From Mycobacteriales bacterium (GTDB taxonomy: Bacteria > Actinomycetota > Actinomycetes > Mycobacteriales > Mycobacteriaceae): a stretch of 44,506 bases of DNA. Of the stretch, positions 26,493 to 36,800 are shown one piece after another; the first letter of the stretch is position 1; each line of letters begins with the position of its first letter. The DNA lies in the NCBI GenBank assembly GCA_012842085.1, contig DUTM01000145.1, positions 1 to 44,506 on the forward strand, given 5' to 3'. A program made the position numbers and the translations under genes. A model generated the notes under the pieces. That model was not told the origin of the DNA and did not search any database. It was given only the letters and a program-made list of their open reading frames with translations.

Positions 26493-29400
26493 TTAGAACC
26501 ACAAACCAGCCTTAATGCGCTGCTCAACCTCATCTTCGTAATCCAGGTTTATATCAAAATCCATATCAAGCCTGGGCGCCACAATCGGCATATCCTCCAC
26601 ACGAACATTGCGCAGCCCTGCACCACTGAGGGCTTTTGTAATGTTACTTCTAATTGACGCCACATTTTGACGAGGCTTAAACGGACGGCTGATTCCAGGA
26701 GCCATTTGTGATTGGATTACATCCGTTGCATATATACCGAAATCATGCATATCCAGTCCTTCGTTACGAACAACATTGGCTTTTACAAGATCAAGATCAA
26801 CAGCCGGATGCCAACCAGCCCAACCTGGACCGGGTATCTTATTCTTGGAGAAAAACTGTGGAAGGGTAGGGAGGGGGTCAACCTTCATGCCCCAGGCATG
26901 CTGGTATACACGACGCTCAAGCGGAGATACTTGACCCAATATGCGTTTGCGCTTTTTCTTATCGCGCTCATCAACAAAGTGTTTATAAAACTGACGATTC
27001 TCTGGCGGCAAAGCAGCTATAACTGCTTGAGGATTAGAAAGGTCAACACCATACAAGGTAGTTTCATATTGCCGGCGAGCCGTCACAGCCATCTGGGTCC
27101 ATGGACCACCACGTGCTAATATCTGCTTATCCGCCTGTATACGCTTAAGATGCATATTAGCAGTCTCAACACTTGCCTTGTCATCAACTATAGCAGCCTG
27201 CCGCTTCATTCTGGTAGCTATACGTGCAGCATGTCTTTGCCCCTTATATCTCTTTGCTGAACGCGCATATGCCTGCTGAACATCAACGCCTTCATGCCGC
27301 TTTGCCTGACGAGCAGCATATTCATAAACACCCTTATACTTAACATATTTGAGTGCATCAAAATAATCGCTTACACGCCATTTCTTTTTGATTCGAGCAG
27401 GCACCCATGTGCGGCGTGTTGCAGTTTCTGCTGCGCTACGCGTTAATGACATGGTGCCACCAAGAGCACCAGTGGCTATCGCGCCATAAGCCGCAGCAAC
27501 AGGACTGCCAAGCATTACACCACCAATCATGGCACCAGTGCCAGCAGACAAGGCAGCAGAAGACAAGAGGGGTTTTTGAGCATAGGATTCGAGAGTGGGA
27601 CCAAGTAAGTCACTAATCGGTTTATTCCACGATGTATATTCTTTACCATAAATTATGCGTCGCTCAAAATATTCATGCGGCGAATCTATAGGCAAGAATT
27701 TTCTGTGCAAACCTGGAATATTGAGATGCGCAAACCGCTCCCATCGCTGACCACGTGCTCTTTCTCGCCCAGAGAACCGCGCGCGTATACCGGGACCAGA
27801 CCAATCATCCTCACGCTCAGTTCCCAGTTGCTTTTGCAGGAGTTCATAGTTGAGATTCCGTCGTCTAAAGCCAGCATCTGTATAAATGGTTGCAGGAATA
27901 GAACGATACATATCCTTATTGCGGCTACGTCCGCTACTGAAGACATCATCAGGAATAGCTATCTCAACTTGCTGACCAACAGACAAATGTTTAGCTAGAG
28001 GTCGTTCGGCAAGCATCCTGACGCCAGCCGTCCTAAACACTTCGCCAGGACGTTCGACAATCATAAAGGCAGACGGATCTACAAAATCAGCTATAGTAGC
28101 CTTCATGGTGCGCGTTTTTTGCTCAGCACCAACAAACTGATACGGATGCAAATCATATTTTTTCTTGCGTTCTGCCACCTGTTTGCGTATATCGGCTAAC
28201 CGCTTTTGCAGATCATCAGGGAGAAATTCACGTTGCTGAGCAGCTATTTTCGAATACAACCTATACTCATCCGACCATGGCGCTACATCGGCTAAAATGG
28301 CATACCGCGTAAACCAACCATAGCGAGGATCGTCAACATCCGGATAAAGCGGATGAACTTTCTTATATCCTTCTCCAGGCAGTCGGGCTTCTCCGAAAGG
28401 CAATTGCGCAAACGGGTCGCCGTGCTGTAAGTCAAGCATATATGATTGACCAGGCAGCCACTCAGGCATGGCGTTGCGAAGAGGATTATATTCTACAACA
28501 TTGCCAGGTCGCTTGGTATAAAACCGTCGTGCAGTCCTATACGCCTGACTCAAGCCAAGCATCCCAAAATCTAGCTGCGTTAAGCCGCCACCAATGCCAG
28601 ACTCCGCATATGCGCGTCCATAACTTACCATACTGCCAGCATCAGCATAAACAAGTTGGGGACTTTTCTCGCCACCAAGAATATCCAGCCCCCAGCCCCA
28701 CGCACCCATAAAATGCCTTATGTTGCGTGCTTGTGCTTCTGCGGCACTGCTATGCCGTGGGGCAGGGAGGGGTTGGAGGGCAGTAGTGGCCCGAACAGGC
28801 ACAAGCGGACCAACAACATGTGTCTGCTCAAATGCAGCATCAAGCTCAGCAAGATCAAGATACTTAGAAGTAACCTTCCGTATACGCAATGGGCGTCCAT
28901 ATTTCGGAGCACTAAGACGTAAAGACGGCAAGGCAGCTCGCCGGCGGCTTTGAGTCAAATAACGAGTTGGCGTCTGCGTATACGCATATACAGGTTGGGT
29001 GGTCCGCGCTCTTCGCGCAGCACCAGCAGGACGAGTAATATATAGCCCTGGAATCGTCTTACGTCCGGTTCGCCTTGCTATACGCTTTCTTGCAGCCTGC
29101 GACTTAACGATCTTATTAGATTCCACAACCAGCTTGCGTGCACTGTATTTGCCAGAAGGCATAGCGCGCATCGAAGAATGAATTTGGGCGTCAATGGCCT
29201 TCCGATATCGCTCGCTACGACGTCGCGCTATACGCGCATAATGCTCAGCACGCTCCATGTCTGCCTGTATAGATGCAGCCCACGTGGAATGCATGCTACT
29301 ATAGGCTGGCGTAGCACGCACCACAGTAGAACCCTCAAGATATTGTGTTGATAAACTGCGGGCTCGTTTTTCTCCTGTGCGCGCCAGCATCTTAGCACCA

Positions 29401-32390
29401 GCGGCTGCATCTGCCCCATACCACGGAGATGGCTGGAACACCAAATTGTAGCCACCCATATGCTCATAGACATCGATATCTTGCCTGAACGAACGCTGTT
29501 CGCGCATTCCATGTCCAGCATCACGCTTAGCCTTGCGCATCTCTGCCTCGTGATAACGACGACGTGGCTTTATTGCCAACCCCAAAGTTGCATTGATGGC
29601 AGGTCCAAACAAAAACTCATCAGAAACAAGGGGACCAGACATCGGATATGGACGATCCTTCTTATGCTTGCTTTCAAGCCAATAAGGATCCATGATGGCA
29701 TGCAATGGTGCAAATGGATAGCGAGGTGTGGGAATGAACTGATGCGCCCAATATTCCTCAGCACTGCCATACAATGTATCCGTCATCTTGTATGTGCTTA
29801 CGCCGAGACGATACCAATTGGGCTTCCAATAACTAATGCGCCCTCCACGCCACGGCTGACTGGATAATAGCCAATGAGCACCTTCGCGCACAGGCTCTTC
29901 TCCATATCTAAGCCAATCAATGGTCTCTTCTTTCGAACGAGGAGTCCGGAAGGAAGCGCCAACAACAGGTATGTCGCCCGCGACGTCAAGCCCGGGCATC
30001 GAACGATGCAAGCCTTTTTTATACTGGGTAATACCCAGGCGATCTTGCCATTTAGCTCTATCCACCATACGGGCAGCTCGCGCGCGATAAAAACGCTGGT
30101 CAGCCGTTAAACCAGTAAACTTGCCAAGCTCCCAGCCAAAATATGATGCATATTTAGCCCCGGCATACGCAGGAAGAAAGCGTTTAAGCAATAAGTTCTT
30201 ATACAGCTCAGGAGTTGACCCTAGGGACTGGGGACCAAGAGCCAAACCGATTGTTGAAAGGGCTTCGTTGACACGCTCCGGGAAATAGTATGGTAGAAAT
30301 GTTCTTAACGTAACATCCTGCAGGTTTTGCCGCCCAGCACCATACTGTTTGATATATTGTTTGGCCCTAACACCCATATTGCCAGCCTTAGTTAAAGCAA
30401 ACACATCGGCAAGGGATGTACCTTTGCGAACTGCAATATAACGTCCTGAATCAAGGTTCTGGGGCAATACTGTGTCGCCCGCAGTAAACGTTCCAACATG
30501 TTCACGTGATAACCTGGCTAATTCGGTCCTTAACAGTTCGCCCTGAGGCGTCTTATCCGCCATCAGTTGCGTCATGGTCTCGCCAATACTATCGACAGCG
30601 TAGGTTGGCTTCGCAGCCTCTACGACGCTTCGATTTATAACATCATATGCCTGACGTGCTTGCGATAACGTAAGCTTGCCACTTTTTTGCGCTTCACCTA
30701 TAATAGCACGCAGCTGCTGCGCACCAATCTTTTCAACCAAGGCACCACTAATTCGCTGCTGACCATAATCGAGGTTGATATATTCACCGCGCCTAAGCAC
30801 TTTTCTAACGGCAGCGGTCTCAAGCGTATCCCCATGCATACGCTCTATAATAGTCTTCGACTCATCATATTTATCAAATAACCGCAGCACATTTTCGACA
30901 TCTGCATCAGTTCGAAGGCGCAAATTACCGCGCAAAAAGCTCCACTCTTCAGGCAAAGACGCTTCTATTTGATGCAACACTTGTTCGGAGAAACCTGATG
31001 GCGTAATTCGTCTTACCGTCTGGAGAAAAACCTTGGCCTCAGCATCCGTCAACTGAACACCAGTCAAGGCTTTTTGCATCACATTGGGGGTGGATACATC
31101 ATCCTCATACTTATCATATGCCGAAACAAGCTTATCCCACACAGAAGGCTGATCTTGATTGCCAAGGTCCAAAGGCTGTCGTATCTTCAGCTTGTCGGCC
31201 CCTTTGCCAATAACAGACAATTCTGCATTCTTGGGCGTTGTCCCGACCATATGCCGCGCCATACGTGCAAAAGAACTGACACCAGGCATCAATGTTACGT
31301 TATCCGCTACCGTAACATTAGGCCTATCAGCCAAGACAAGGCGTCCGCCAACAACCATGTAATCTTGACCCGCCCTGTGCCGACCCTCTAATACAAAAGG
31401 CTGTTCTTGACCGGACTCAATTCTATATAAAAAAGGACGTTCCAGGTAGTCGTGTATAAGACGCGTCTGCAAAATCTTGCCTGGCATGGTTTGGCTGACA
31501 TCATCGAGCAACCCCATGAAGAAGCGAGATAGGCGACGCCTATCATAAAGCTCGCCGCCCGTCGTTATAAACACGCTAGGATCAACAACAGCATCGCGCA
31601 TGGAGGAATGGGTTTTGCTGAGAGATCTTAAGTCTTCAGCATACGGGGAATCGGGTACATGTTGCAGGTAGTCTCGTATTGTCATAGGACGAATACCAAG
31701 AGCACGATGCAATGTTGACACAGGGGGACTAGGCTTGCGCCTAGCCAGCTCGGCAGCCATCACCTTGTCAAGCTGTGCCAAAGTCTCAGGATGTGCCCCA
31801 GCATATTGGCGACCCGACATAATCACATTAGTTATAATGGCAGCCTTATTTTCTCCGAACAGAGACGTCAAATCTCTGCGTATTACAGCGCCGGAAACAG
31901 ATTCAAGGTAAGTAGGCATATCCAGCTGCTGCTGGGTCAAGAACTCGCTAAAGGCATCAGCTGTTTCGGGACCGTAAATTCCTTTAATACGCCCGACAAT
32001 ATGACGACGCCTGGTAGTAGTAGTCAAGTCATGATGGTATTGCGTTCTTTGCTCTAAAATCTTTTCAATATCATATCGAGGCTGCGTAGATGTATAGCTT
32101 AATTCTTCTTCATAAGAACGCCTAAATGCTTCCGCCCATGTTTCATCCGAACGCCGAGAAGCCGGCGCGCGCCCTAACGTCAACGCCCCGGCATGCAGCT
32201 TGGGAACCCATTCGTCCAAAAATGTTTGAGCAGTCCCCGATTGAATTAGATAGCGCCCTGTCGCAATGCTGGCAGCCCCAACACCAGCTATTGTCAACGT
32301 GCGCCCTAAGATCTTTTTCTTCTTACGTTGCTCTTCGCTTTCATTGTCGAGATAGCCGATATAACGGTTATACGGATATCGCGAGGCCAC
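26493..32390 (-). CDS. Giant basic virion protein, probable tape-measure or tail-lumen protein
   Basis: This 1965-aa protein starts at GTG with GGGAGG 8 nt upstream. It is the first giant after the tail assembly chaperones, the standard tape-measure position. Residues about 29-50 (after an Arg/Lys run) and about 1610-1655 (27430-27560) are Gly/Ala-rich hydrophobic segments like those tape-measure proteins use to insert into membranes. The chain between is rich in Arg, Tyr and Pro rather than showing long heptads, with Arg/Lys-dense patches around 1030-1180. It closes with an FDINLDY strand and a short amphipathic helix. I cannot assign a catalytic domain. It may share length control with the next two giants, since no single conventional coiled-coil tape measure is seen. 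Confidence 0.75.
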   Translation of the reverse strand: MASRYPYNRYIGYLDNESEEQRKKKKILGRTLTIAGVGAASIATGRYLIQSGTAQTFLDEWVPKLHAGALTLGRAPASRRSDETWAEAFRRSYEEELSYTSTQPRYDIEKILEQRTQYHHDLTTTTRRRHIVGRIKGIYGPETADAFSEFLTQQQLDMPTYLESVSGAVIRRDLTSLFGENKAAIITNVIMSGRQYAGAHPETLAQLDKVMAAELARRKPSPPVSTLHRALGIRPMTIRDYLQHVPDSPYAEDLRSLSKTHSSMRDAVVDPSVFITTGGELYDRRRLSRFFMGLLDDVSQTMPGKILQTRLIHDYLERPFLYRIESGQEQPFVLEGRHRAGQDYMVVGGRLVLADRPNVTVADNVTLMPGVSSFARMARHMVGTTPKNAELSVIGKGADKLKIRQPLDLGNQDQPSVWDKLVSAYDKYEDDVSTPNVMQKALTGVQLTDAEAKVFLQTVRRITPSGFSEQVLHQIEASLPEEWSFLRGNLRLRTDADVENVLRLFDKYDESKTIIERMHGDTLETAAVRKVLRRGEYINLDYGQQRISGALVEKIGAQQLRAIIGEAQKSGKLTLSQARQAYDVINRSVVEAAKPTYAVDSIGETMTQLMADKTPQGELLRTELARLSREHVGTFTAGDTVLPQNLDSGRYIAVRKGTSLADVFALTKAGNMGVRAKQYIKQYGAGRQNLQDVTLRTFLPYYFPERVNEALSTIGLALGPQSLGSTPELYKNLLLKRFLPAYAGAKYASYFGWELGKFTGLTADQRFYRARAARMVDRAKWQDRLGITQYKKGLHRSMPGLDVAGDIPVVGASFRTPRSKEETIDWLRYGEEPVREGAHWLLSSQPWRGGRISYWKPNWYRLGVSTYKMTDTLYGSAEEYWAHQFIPTPRYPFAPLHAIMDPYWLESKHKKDRPYPMSGPLVSDEFLFGPAINATLGLAIKPRRRYHEAEMRKAKRDAGHGMREQRSFRQDIDVYEHMGGYNLVFQPSPWYGADAAAGAKMLARTGEKRARSLSTQYLEGSTVVRATPAYSSMHSTWAASIQADMERAEHYARIARRRSERYRKAIDAQIHSSMRAMPSGKYSARKLVVESNKIVKSQAARKRIARRTGRKTIPGLYITRPAGAARRARTTQPVYAYTQTPTRYLTQSRRRAALPSLRLSAPKYGRPLRIRKVTSKYLDLAELDAAFEQTHVVGPLVPVRATTALQPLPAPRHSSAAEAQARNIRHFMGAWGWGLDILGGEKSPQLVYADAGSMVSYGRAYAESGIGGGLTQLDFGMLGLSQAYRTARRFYTKRPGNVVEYNPLRNAMPEWLPGQSYMLDLQHGDPFAQLPFGEARLPGEGYKKVHPLYPDVDDPRYGWFTRYAILADVAPWSDEYRLYSKIAAQQREFLPDDLQKRLADIRKQVAERKKKYDLHPYQFVGAEQKTRTMKATIADFVDPSAFMIVERPGEVFRTAGVRMLAERPLAKHLSVGQQVEIAIPDDVFSSGRSRNKDMYRSIPATIYTDAGFRRRNLNYELLQKQLGTEREDDWSGPGIRARFSGRERARGQRWERFAHLNIPGLHRKFLPIDSPHEYFERRIIYGKEYTSWNKPISDLLGPTLESYAQKPLLSSAALSAGTGAMIGGVMLGSPVAAAYGAIATGALGGTMSLTRSAAETATRRTWVPARIKKKWRVSDYFDALKYVKYKGVYEYAARQAKRHEGVDVQQAYARSAKRYKGQRHAARIATRMKRQAAIVDDKASVETANMHLKRIQADKQILARGGPWTQMAVTARRQYETTLYGVDLSNPQAVIAALPPENRQFYKHFVDERDKKKRKRILGQVSPLERRVYQHAWGMKVDPLPTLPQFFSKNKIPGPGWAGWHPAVDLDLVKANVVRNEGLDMHDFGIYATDVIQSQMAPGISRPFKPRQNVASIRSNITKALSGAGLRNVRVEDMPIVAPRLDMDFDINLDYEDEVEQRIKAGLWF

Positions 32391-32416
32391 ATGTATCGCC
32401 TCCCGCCTGTGTAATA

Positions 32417-33127
32417 TCAGCTACCAAGAATATCGCAATCGTCATCATCATCATCAAATATCCAGGCGGGATCAGATCCACGATAATGCTCGTCCCGGAA
32501 CACTGTTTCGACGGCTTCTTCTAGGCCTGGAATACTTGGCTGCTCAGCATGAAAGGGCGACATATCATTATTGAGCTGTGCATATTGCGCTCCTGGACCT
32601 CGCGCAGTATTGCCAACAGTATGAACCAATGGCACTCCGCGTAAATTAATCAAAGTCCATTCAGCACGCGACAACAACCACAACCGGCGCTTCATATGCA
32701 TATGTCGTATAGTTTCAACGGGATATTGAGGGAAAGCCTCAGCAACTATGCAATCAAGCTGAGCACCAAAATCTACAACCATTTCATGCCGATAAGCATC
32801 AAGTAATGCTAGAGCTCTATCAGCCGAATCATAATATGATGCCTGCAAAATCTGTCTGGCCAAAACGGTAGCATACCCAGCCATTGCACAGTTGTGATAG
32901 TCGAAGGAAACCGGATAGAGAACACAAACCATACATATAGCTTCTTCTTTTATCTCGTTGCCATATGATGCATTAGCAATTTCATGAAATTCCATTTCGT
33001 TGAGAGGGCGCCATATAAACATGACGCCCTCGCTGCCCTCAAACTCCGTGCAATATAACTCGCCATATTGTTCACGCCATGTGGCAAGTTGCGCCTCCAA
33101 TGCGGTGGGCGAAACAGCATTCGGCAC
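32417..33127 (-). CDS. Tail assembly chaperone-like protein, long form
   Basis: This 236-aa protein starts at GTG, 9 nt after an AAGGAG site that is itself the last codons of the preceding gene. Residues 10-100 align by eye with the preceding 110-aa protein. Both share W-x-x-x-YG, a mid Pro, E-I-x-N, EE-x-C-x-x-x-V-L-x-P-x-x-FDY and A-G-x-ATVL. A further C-terminal part of about 130 residues ends in a run of six Asp. Two overlapping or tandem chaperones immediately before the tape-measure gene are normal in long-tailed phages (lambda gpG/gpGT type). Here the long form is a separate gene in the same frame as the short one, separated only by TAA CAA. The role is inferred from position and paralogy. 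Confidence 0.68.
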   Translation of the reverse strand: MPNAVSPTALEAQLATWREQYGELYCTEFEGSEGVMFIWRPLNEMEFHEIANASYGNEIKEEAICMVCVLYPVSFDYHNCAMAGYATVLARQILQASYYDSADRALALLDAYRHEMVVDFGAQLDCIVAEAFPQYPVETIRHMHMKRRLWLLSRAEWTLINLRGVPLVHTVGNTARGPGAQYAQLNNDMSPFHAEQPSIPGLEEAVETVFRDEHYRGSDPAWIFDDDDDDCDILGS

Positions 33128-33130
33128 TTG

Positions 33131-33460
33131 TTACAACTCCTTGGGCTCTCCCTTAACGGCGAACCCAGATTTGTCTAAGATTATTTCGGATAGCACAGTT
33201 GCTATACCAGCAGGAGCAGCAGGTGAACTGTAATCAAAAGCGGCAGGATGGAGCACTAACATCTGGCACAGCTGCTCCTCACGCTCGCTCGGACCACCAG
33301 ACAAATTGTTCATGATCTCACGATATTGAGGACGAGAAATGGGGTAAAAATAAAACATGATGTCATTGATTTCAACAGCATAAACTTTGCCATACTTAGC
33401 CTTCCACTCATCGATCTGTTCACGACTCACACTAATGTTGTCAATAGCCATTACAGTCAT
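33131..33460 (-). CDS. Tail assembly chaperone-like protein, short form
   Basis: A 109-aa protein if started at the ATG at 33460; another ATG at 33451 and an upstream ATG at 33490 (overlapping the previous stop as TAATG) are alternatives. AAGGAG lies 2 nt before the 33460 ATG and 11 nt before the 33451 ATG, so the latter is a realistic start. The protein carries the same EE-x-LCQMLVLHPAAFDYS-type core as the next gene and lacks the long acidic C-terminal part. Short and long chaperone partners coat the tape measure during tail assembly in siphoviruses and myoviruses. The gene is followed without a frame change by the long form. Confidence 0.65.
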   Translation of the reverse strand: MTVMAIDNISVSREQIDEWKAKYGKVYAVEINDIMFYFYPISRPQYREIMNNLSGGPSEREEQLCQMLVLHPAAFDYSSPAAPAGIATVLSEIILDKSGFAVKGEPKEL

Positions 33461-33489
33461 AACTCCTTTATAATATGAATTCAAAACCA

Positions 33490-34299
33490 TTAAGCACGCG
33501 CTATCGGGCGATTGATGTCTTTTGCTATAAAGGGATATCGCTCAATAATTGGCGCACCTGACGGCTCAATGGTTTTGCTCAATCCAACCAAGGATACTTC
33601 ATTGATGCTGTTAACAGTATAAGGGGCTTGCGCAAGATTGGGGCGAGTGCCATTTACCTTGTTGGCAAGATTGCCTACAGTATTGCCGAGCTGAGTCACG
33701 CCGTTAAACTCACCATAAGTTATAAGAATATCAAACGCTCCAACGCTAAACGTGGTCTCAGATTGCAACATCTCCGATACGCGCTGTTTACTACCATATG
33801 CGCCCGAATCAACAACCTCCTGTTTATAAGAATTACCAGCGGCCCTCATATTGACACGCGTCAAACTCTTGCCCCAAATAGCCTCCTCATATGCCTGACA
33901 CCACGACTGAAAAGCGGCATCAGACGAAACGCTCGCCGCCTGAGGCAACTTAACACTCGAGCTAAGCGGCTTAGCTGCAGCTGTATTGTATGTCGAAGCA
34001 TCAGACGTACGGATCTTATCCAAAAGATAATACAGATAACCTGCACGCCGAAAAGCAATATCAAGATAGCCCTGAACAATCTTGGTCCCCTGCGCTAAAG
34101 CATCATATGTTACACTTGCATACCCATATATTGGCGCCACCTTTTCCTGCAACTCAAAAGCAATTGTTATAGCTTCATCGACATATTGCCCGTTAATGTA
34201 AATACGAACATCACATCCGGAAAAGTACTCCGGCGCGTAATAGTATTTGTTAGTTATGATCTTTCGCTGATCAGTAGTAAAACCTGTCGGCACTCTCAT
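33490..34299 (-). CDS. Tail-tube-like virion protein (third of a paralogous group)
   Basis: The protein has about 269 aa from the ATG at 34299; a TTG at 34308 would add three residues. Residues 25-80 contain a YFSGCDVRIYINGQYVDEA strand pair, then E-x-x-x-PIYGYAS, G-T-x-IVQGYLDIAF. This mirrors the FSGADI / PIYTMG / GTLVF order in the two genes upstream. The C-terminal half has FDILITYG and a VNEVSLVG-like strand with a closing basic tail. This is the common core of myophage tail-tube and related ring proteins. It lies just before the chaperones. Of the three paralogs, which one makes the tube proper is not clear from sequence. Confidence 0.6.
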   Translation of the reverse strand: MRVPTGFTTDQRKIITNKYYYAPEYFSGCDVRIYINGQYVDEAITIAFELQEKVAPIYGYASVTYDALAQGTKIVQGYLDIAFRRAGYLYYLLDKIRTSDASTYNTAAAKPLSSSVKLPQAASVSSDAAFQSWCQAYEEAIWGKSLTRVNMRAAGNSYKQEVVDSGAYGSKQRVSEMLQSETTFSVGAFDILITYGEFNGVTQLGNTVGNLANKVNGTRPNLAQAPYTVNSINEVSLVGLSKTIEPSGAPIIERYPFIAKDINRPIARA

Positions 34300-34311
34300 C
34301 ACCACCAATCA

Positions 34312-36777
34312 TCATGCAGGCATCAACACTACTTCATATATGCCACTTTTTAGCTTCGCGACAGCTCGACGACGCTCTTCAATAAGCTCAGCCTCATTTG
34401 GAGTATACGTGGCAACCTTTCTGCTCGGTTCGATATAGGGCCACTGCACGTTATAGGGCAAGTAGCCAGCAGCACATACGTTAATCGCACATATCTGCTT
34501 GCCTTCCGGAATCATCAGCTGAAATCGACCGGTCATGGCATCAGTTACAGCGTAACGGCTAAACATTCTCATTTCCTGCTTGCCATTAACTGCAGGAGTC
34601 ATAGCCATAAAAGATACCCCCACAACAGCCACGGGTACTGCCTGCCTATCGGCTCCACTATAGATAAATCCACCAATTTGAACAGTAGCCGGAACGGAAC
34701 ATTCCTCCGATGCAGGCACTCCATCTGCGTACTCGTCAGGCAATACGGGAGAAAAAACAACGTTCGCGTTATCGTAGCCAGACAGCAACGACATGACATT
34801 AAACGGCGATTCGGGCTGCGTATCGCTGGGTATCATGCCCAAACCATCGACCAAGTATGGACTCCTAGCCTTAAAGCCTGGCGGTGCCTTATATTCGATA
34901 TACACTCTCTTAATCTGTGCTATGCGGGCAGGCACTGTAATGGCTAAATACCATACCCCATCAATCGGTATAGTCGTAGAAGCAAAGCATTTATCGTTAC
35001 TTGTATCGCCCCAGCGGAACTGTACACCAACCTCAGCACCAGGCGGGCAACCACCACCAGTCATTTCAGCAACACCCATGATATGAACGCTATGCTCATC
35101 CCTTGCGGGCACAACTCCATTGAATACGATATCGCCGAGCTCCAAAACTGCAGGCTCATTATGTGTCCCGTACATATCGCGAGGCTCTAAATAACAAGGA
35201 ACATGAAATGCTTTGAAATAATATCCTGGCTTAGCATAATCCCAAAGGGTATGCACATGACCCACTGGCACATATTCTAGCTCCACACACCGCAAATAAC
35301 CCACCACGTATAAATCAGCTATAGCAGTCCCATCTTGCGATATTGGCACGGGATAGCCAAAACAATACGGCGTCTTATCATCACGCGTCACCATAAGAAG
35401 CAATGAAGCCTGCAGCTGTTCACCATCAATTGGCACATGTACAATCTCGCCATTATCGTCCTCAGTCGCATAAAAACAACGCGCAGAAACTCGAACCAAA
35501 TACTCTTTGCCATAACATGGCCAAAACGGGCTAATACTGCTATCAGTAACAGCCACATATGTCATAGATCCATCATCATTGTGTATCCATACATACTTAG
35601 GAGGCACATAGTTTGCCGGCAAATCGCTTGGCGGCATAGTGCCAGTCTGCCATGCCTGCTCCGGGCTGCCGCCAACAGTAGTAGCAATAGGCAGCTCAAC
35701 AGTATACGAAAACCTTTCGCCACTGTTAAGGACGAAACTCCTAATAAAATAACGCTCATACCACTGAACTACTACTGTAATGGGCATGGTAGTTGTATCC
35801 GTAACGTTATCAATATAAAACTCCACCATGCCTTCATGATTCGTAGCAGCAGACAAAACCTGCATTGTTTCATCGACACCGACCGGACCAACCGTGCTAG
35901 TCCAATCGGCATGTTCGCCCTCGTAAACCCTTACAATATGAGACGGCACGGATTCACGCACAACTTGTGTCAAACCATCAGGACCAACATGCATGACAAG
36001 TTTTTTAACGTTTAGCCGAACATAAAAAGAACATTCCGGCACAACTGGCATACTGACCTGCCCACTGGGCGGCAATATAACGACTCCTGACTTCACCTCC
36101 GGCTTGCTTTCTTCAACAATAACAGTGTTCGATATCACATCTGACCATAACGCTGGACCTACTTCGCTTTGTTTTAGTTCATTTGCTATAGCAACATGTT
36201 TGCCGGTAAGATCGATTTGCGTCGTCTCATCCGATCGGCTAGCGACATCATGCTCCCGGATAACATTAACCGAGCCAGTAAAATCCCGCACATGTAACAA
36301 CGGCACTATATCCTCGGCTATATAAGAAACAGTATTCTCTGTAATAATGTCATCAATAGACATGACCATGCCACTATCAACTAGACGCACACCAAGTATG
36401 GCATATCTTGAAATACGGCCCCCATCATTACGACATATCACGTTAATATTAAAGGGAGGCATTTCATCAAGCAAAATACCATCCATATACTCTGGCGCCA
36501 ACTGGCGAACAATATCGCGCTCAAAAACTGTAAATATGAGGGTACCAGCAACGGTGCGTGGTCCGCGGGCAAACCCCCCGACGCGACGGGAACCAAGTTT
36601 ACGCATCTGGATTATCTCGCTGTGTGTTGAATAGGTAATGGTGTGAATATTGCCGATCACGATTGGATTTTGCAGCCTACCAGGCATATCGATAACAGGA
36701 ACAATCTCTGCACCAGAATAACTTGCAAATATACCATGAGGTGGCAGGCTATTACGCGCATATCCACCATACGACAC
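34312..36777 (-). CDS. Tail-tube-like domain fused to a long Ig/carboxypeptidase-regulatory-like region
   Basis: This 821-aa protein starts at GTG with GGAG 11 nt upstream. Residues 15-165 repeat the tube-like core of the preceding gene: YSGAEIVPVI, IGNIHTITYS, then GGFARGPRTVAGTLIFTVF, PPFNINVICRNDGG and a closing IDDIITENTVSYIAEDIVPL. The remaining 650 residues are beta-rich. Repeated strand-turn segments look like immunoglobulin-like or carboxypeptidase-regulatory-like modules; the last is near 715-800, with a GRFQLMIPEGK turn. Such modules decorate phage surfaces and bind polysaccharide weakly. It could be a decorated minor tube or tail-tip ring protein. It is separated from the upstream paralog by a terminator hairpin. 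Confidence 0.6.
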   Translation of the reverse strand: MSYGGYARNSLPPHGIFASYSGAEIVPVIDMPGRLQNPIVIGNIHTITYSTHSEIIQMRKLGSRRVGGFARGPRTVAGTLIFTVFERDIVRQLAPEYMDGILLDEMPPFNINVICRNDGGRISRYAILGVRLVDSGMVMSIDDIITENTVSYIAEDIVPLLHVRDFTGSVNVIREHDVASRSDETTQIDLTGKHVAIANELKQSEVGPALWSDVISNTVIVEESKPEVKSGVVILPPSGQVSMPVVPECSFYVRLNVKKLVMHVGPDGLTQVVRESVPSHIVRVYEGEHADWTSTVGPVGVDETMQVLSAATNHEGMVEFYIDNVTDTTTMPITVVVQWYERYFIRSFVLNSGERFSYTVELPIATTVGGSPEQAWQTGTMPPSDLPANYVPPKYVWIHNDDGSMTYVAVTDSSISPFWPCYGKEYLVRVSARCFYATEDDNGEIVHVPIDGEQLQASLLLMVTRDDKTPYCFGYPVPISQDGTAIADLYVVGYLRCVELEYVPVGHVHTLWDYAKPGYYFKAFHVPCYLEPRDMYGTHNEPAVLELGDIVFNGVVPARDEHSVHIMGVAEMTGGGCPPGAEVGVQFRWGDTSNDKCFASTTIPIDGVWYLAITVPARIAQIKRVYIEYKAPPGFKARSPYLVDGLGMIPSDTQPESPFNVMSLLSGYDNANVVFSPVLPDEYADGVPASEECSVPATVQIGGFIYSGADRQAVPVAVVGVSFMAMTPAVNGKQEMRMFSRYAVTDAMTGRFQLMIPEGKQICAINVCAAGYLPYNVQWPYIEPSRKVATYTPNEAELIEERRRAVAKLKSGIYEVVLMPA

Positions 36778-36800
36778 TAAACATCACACTCCAGAGCCTA

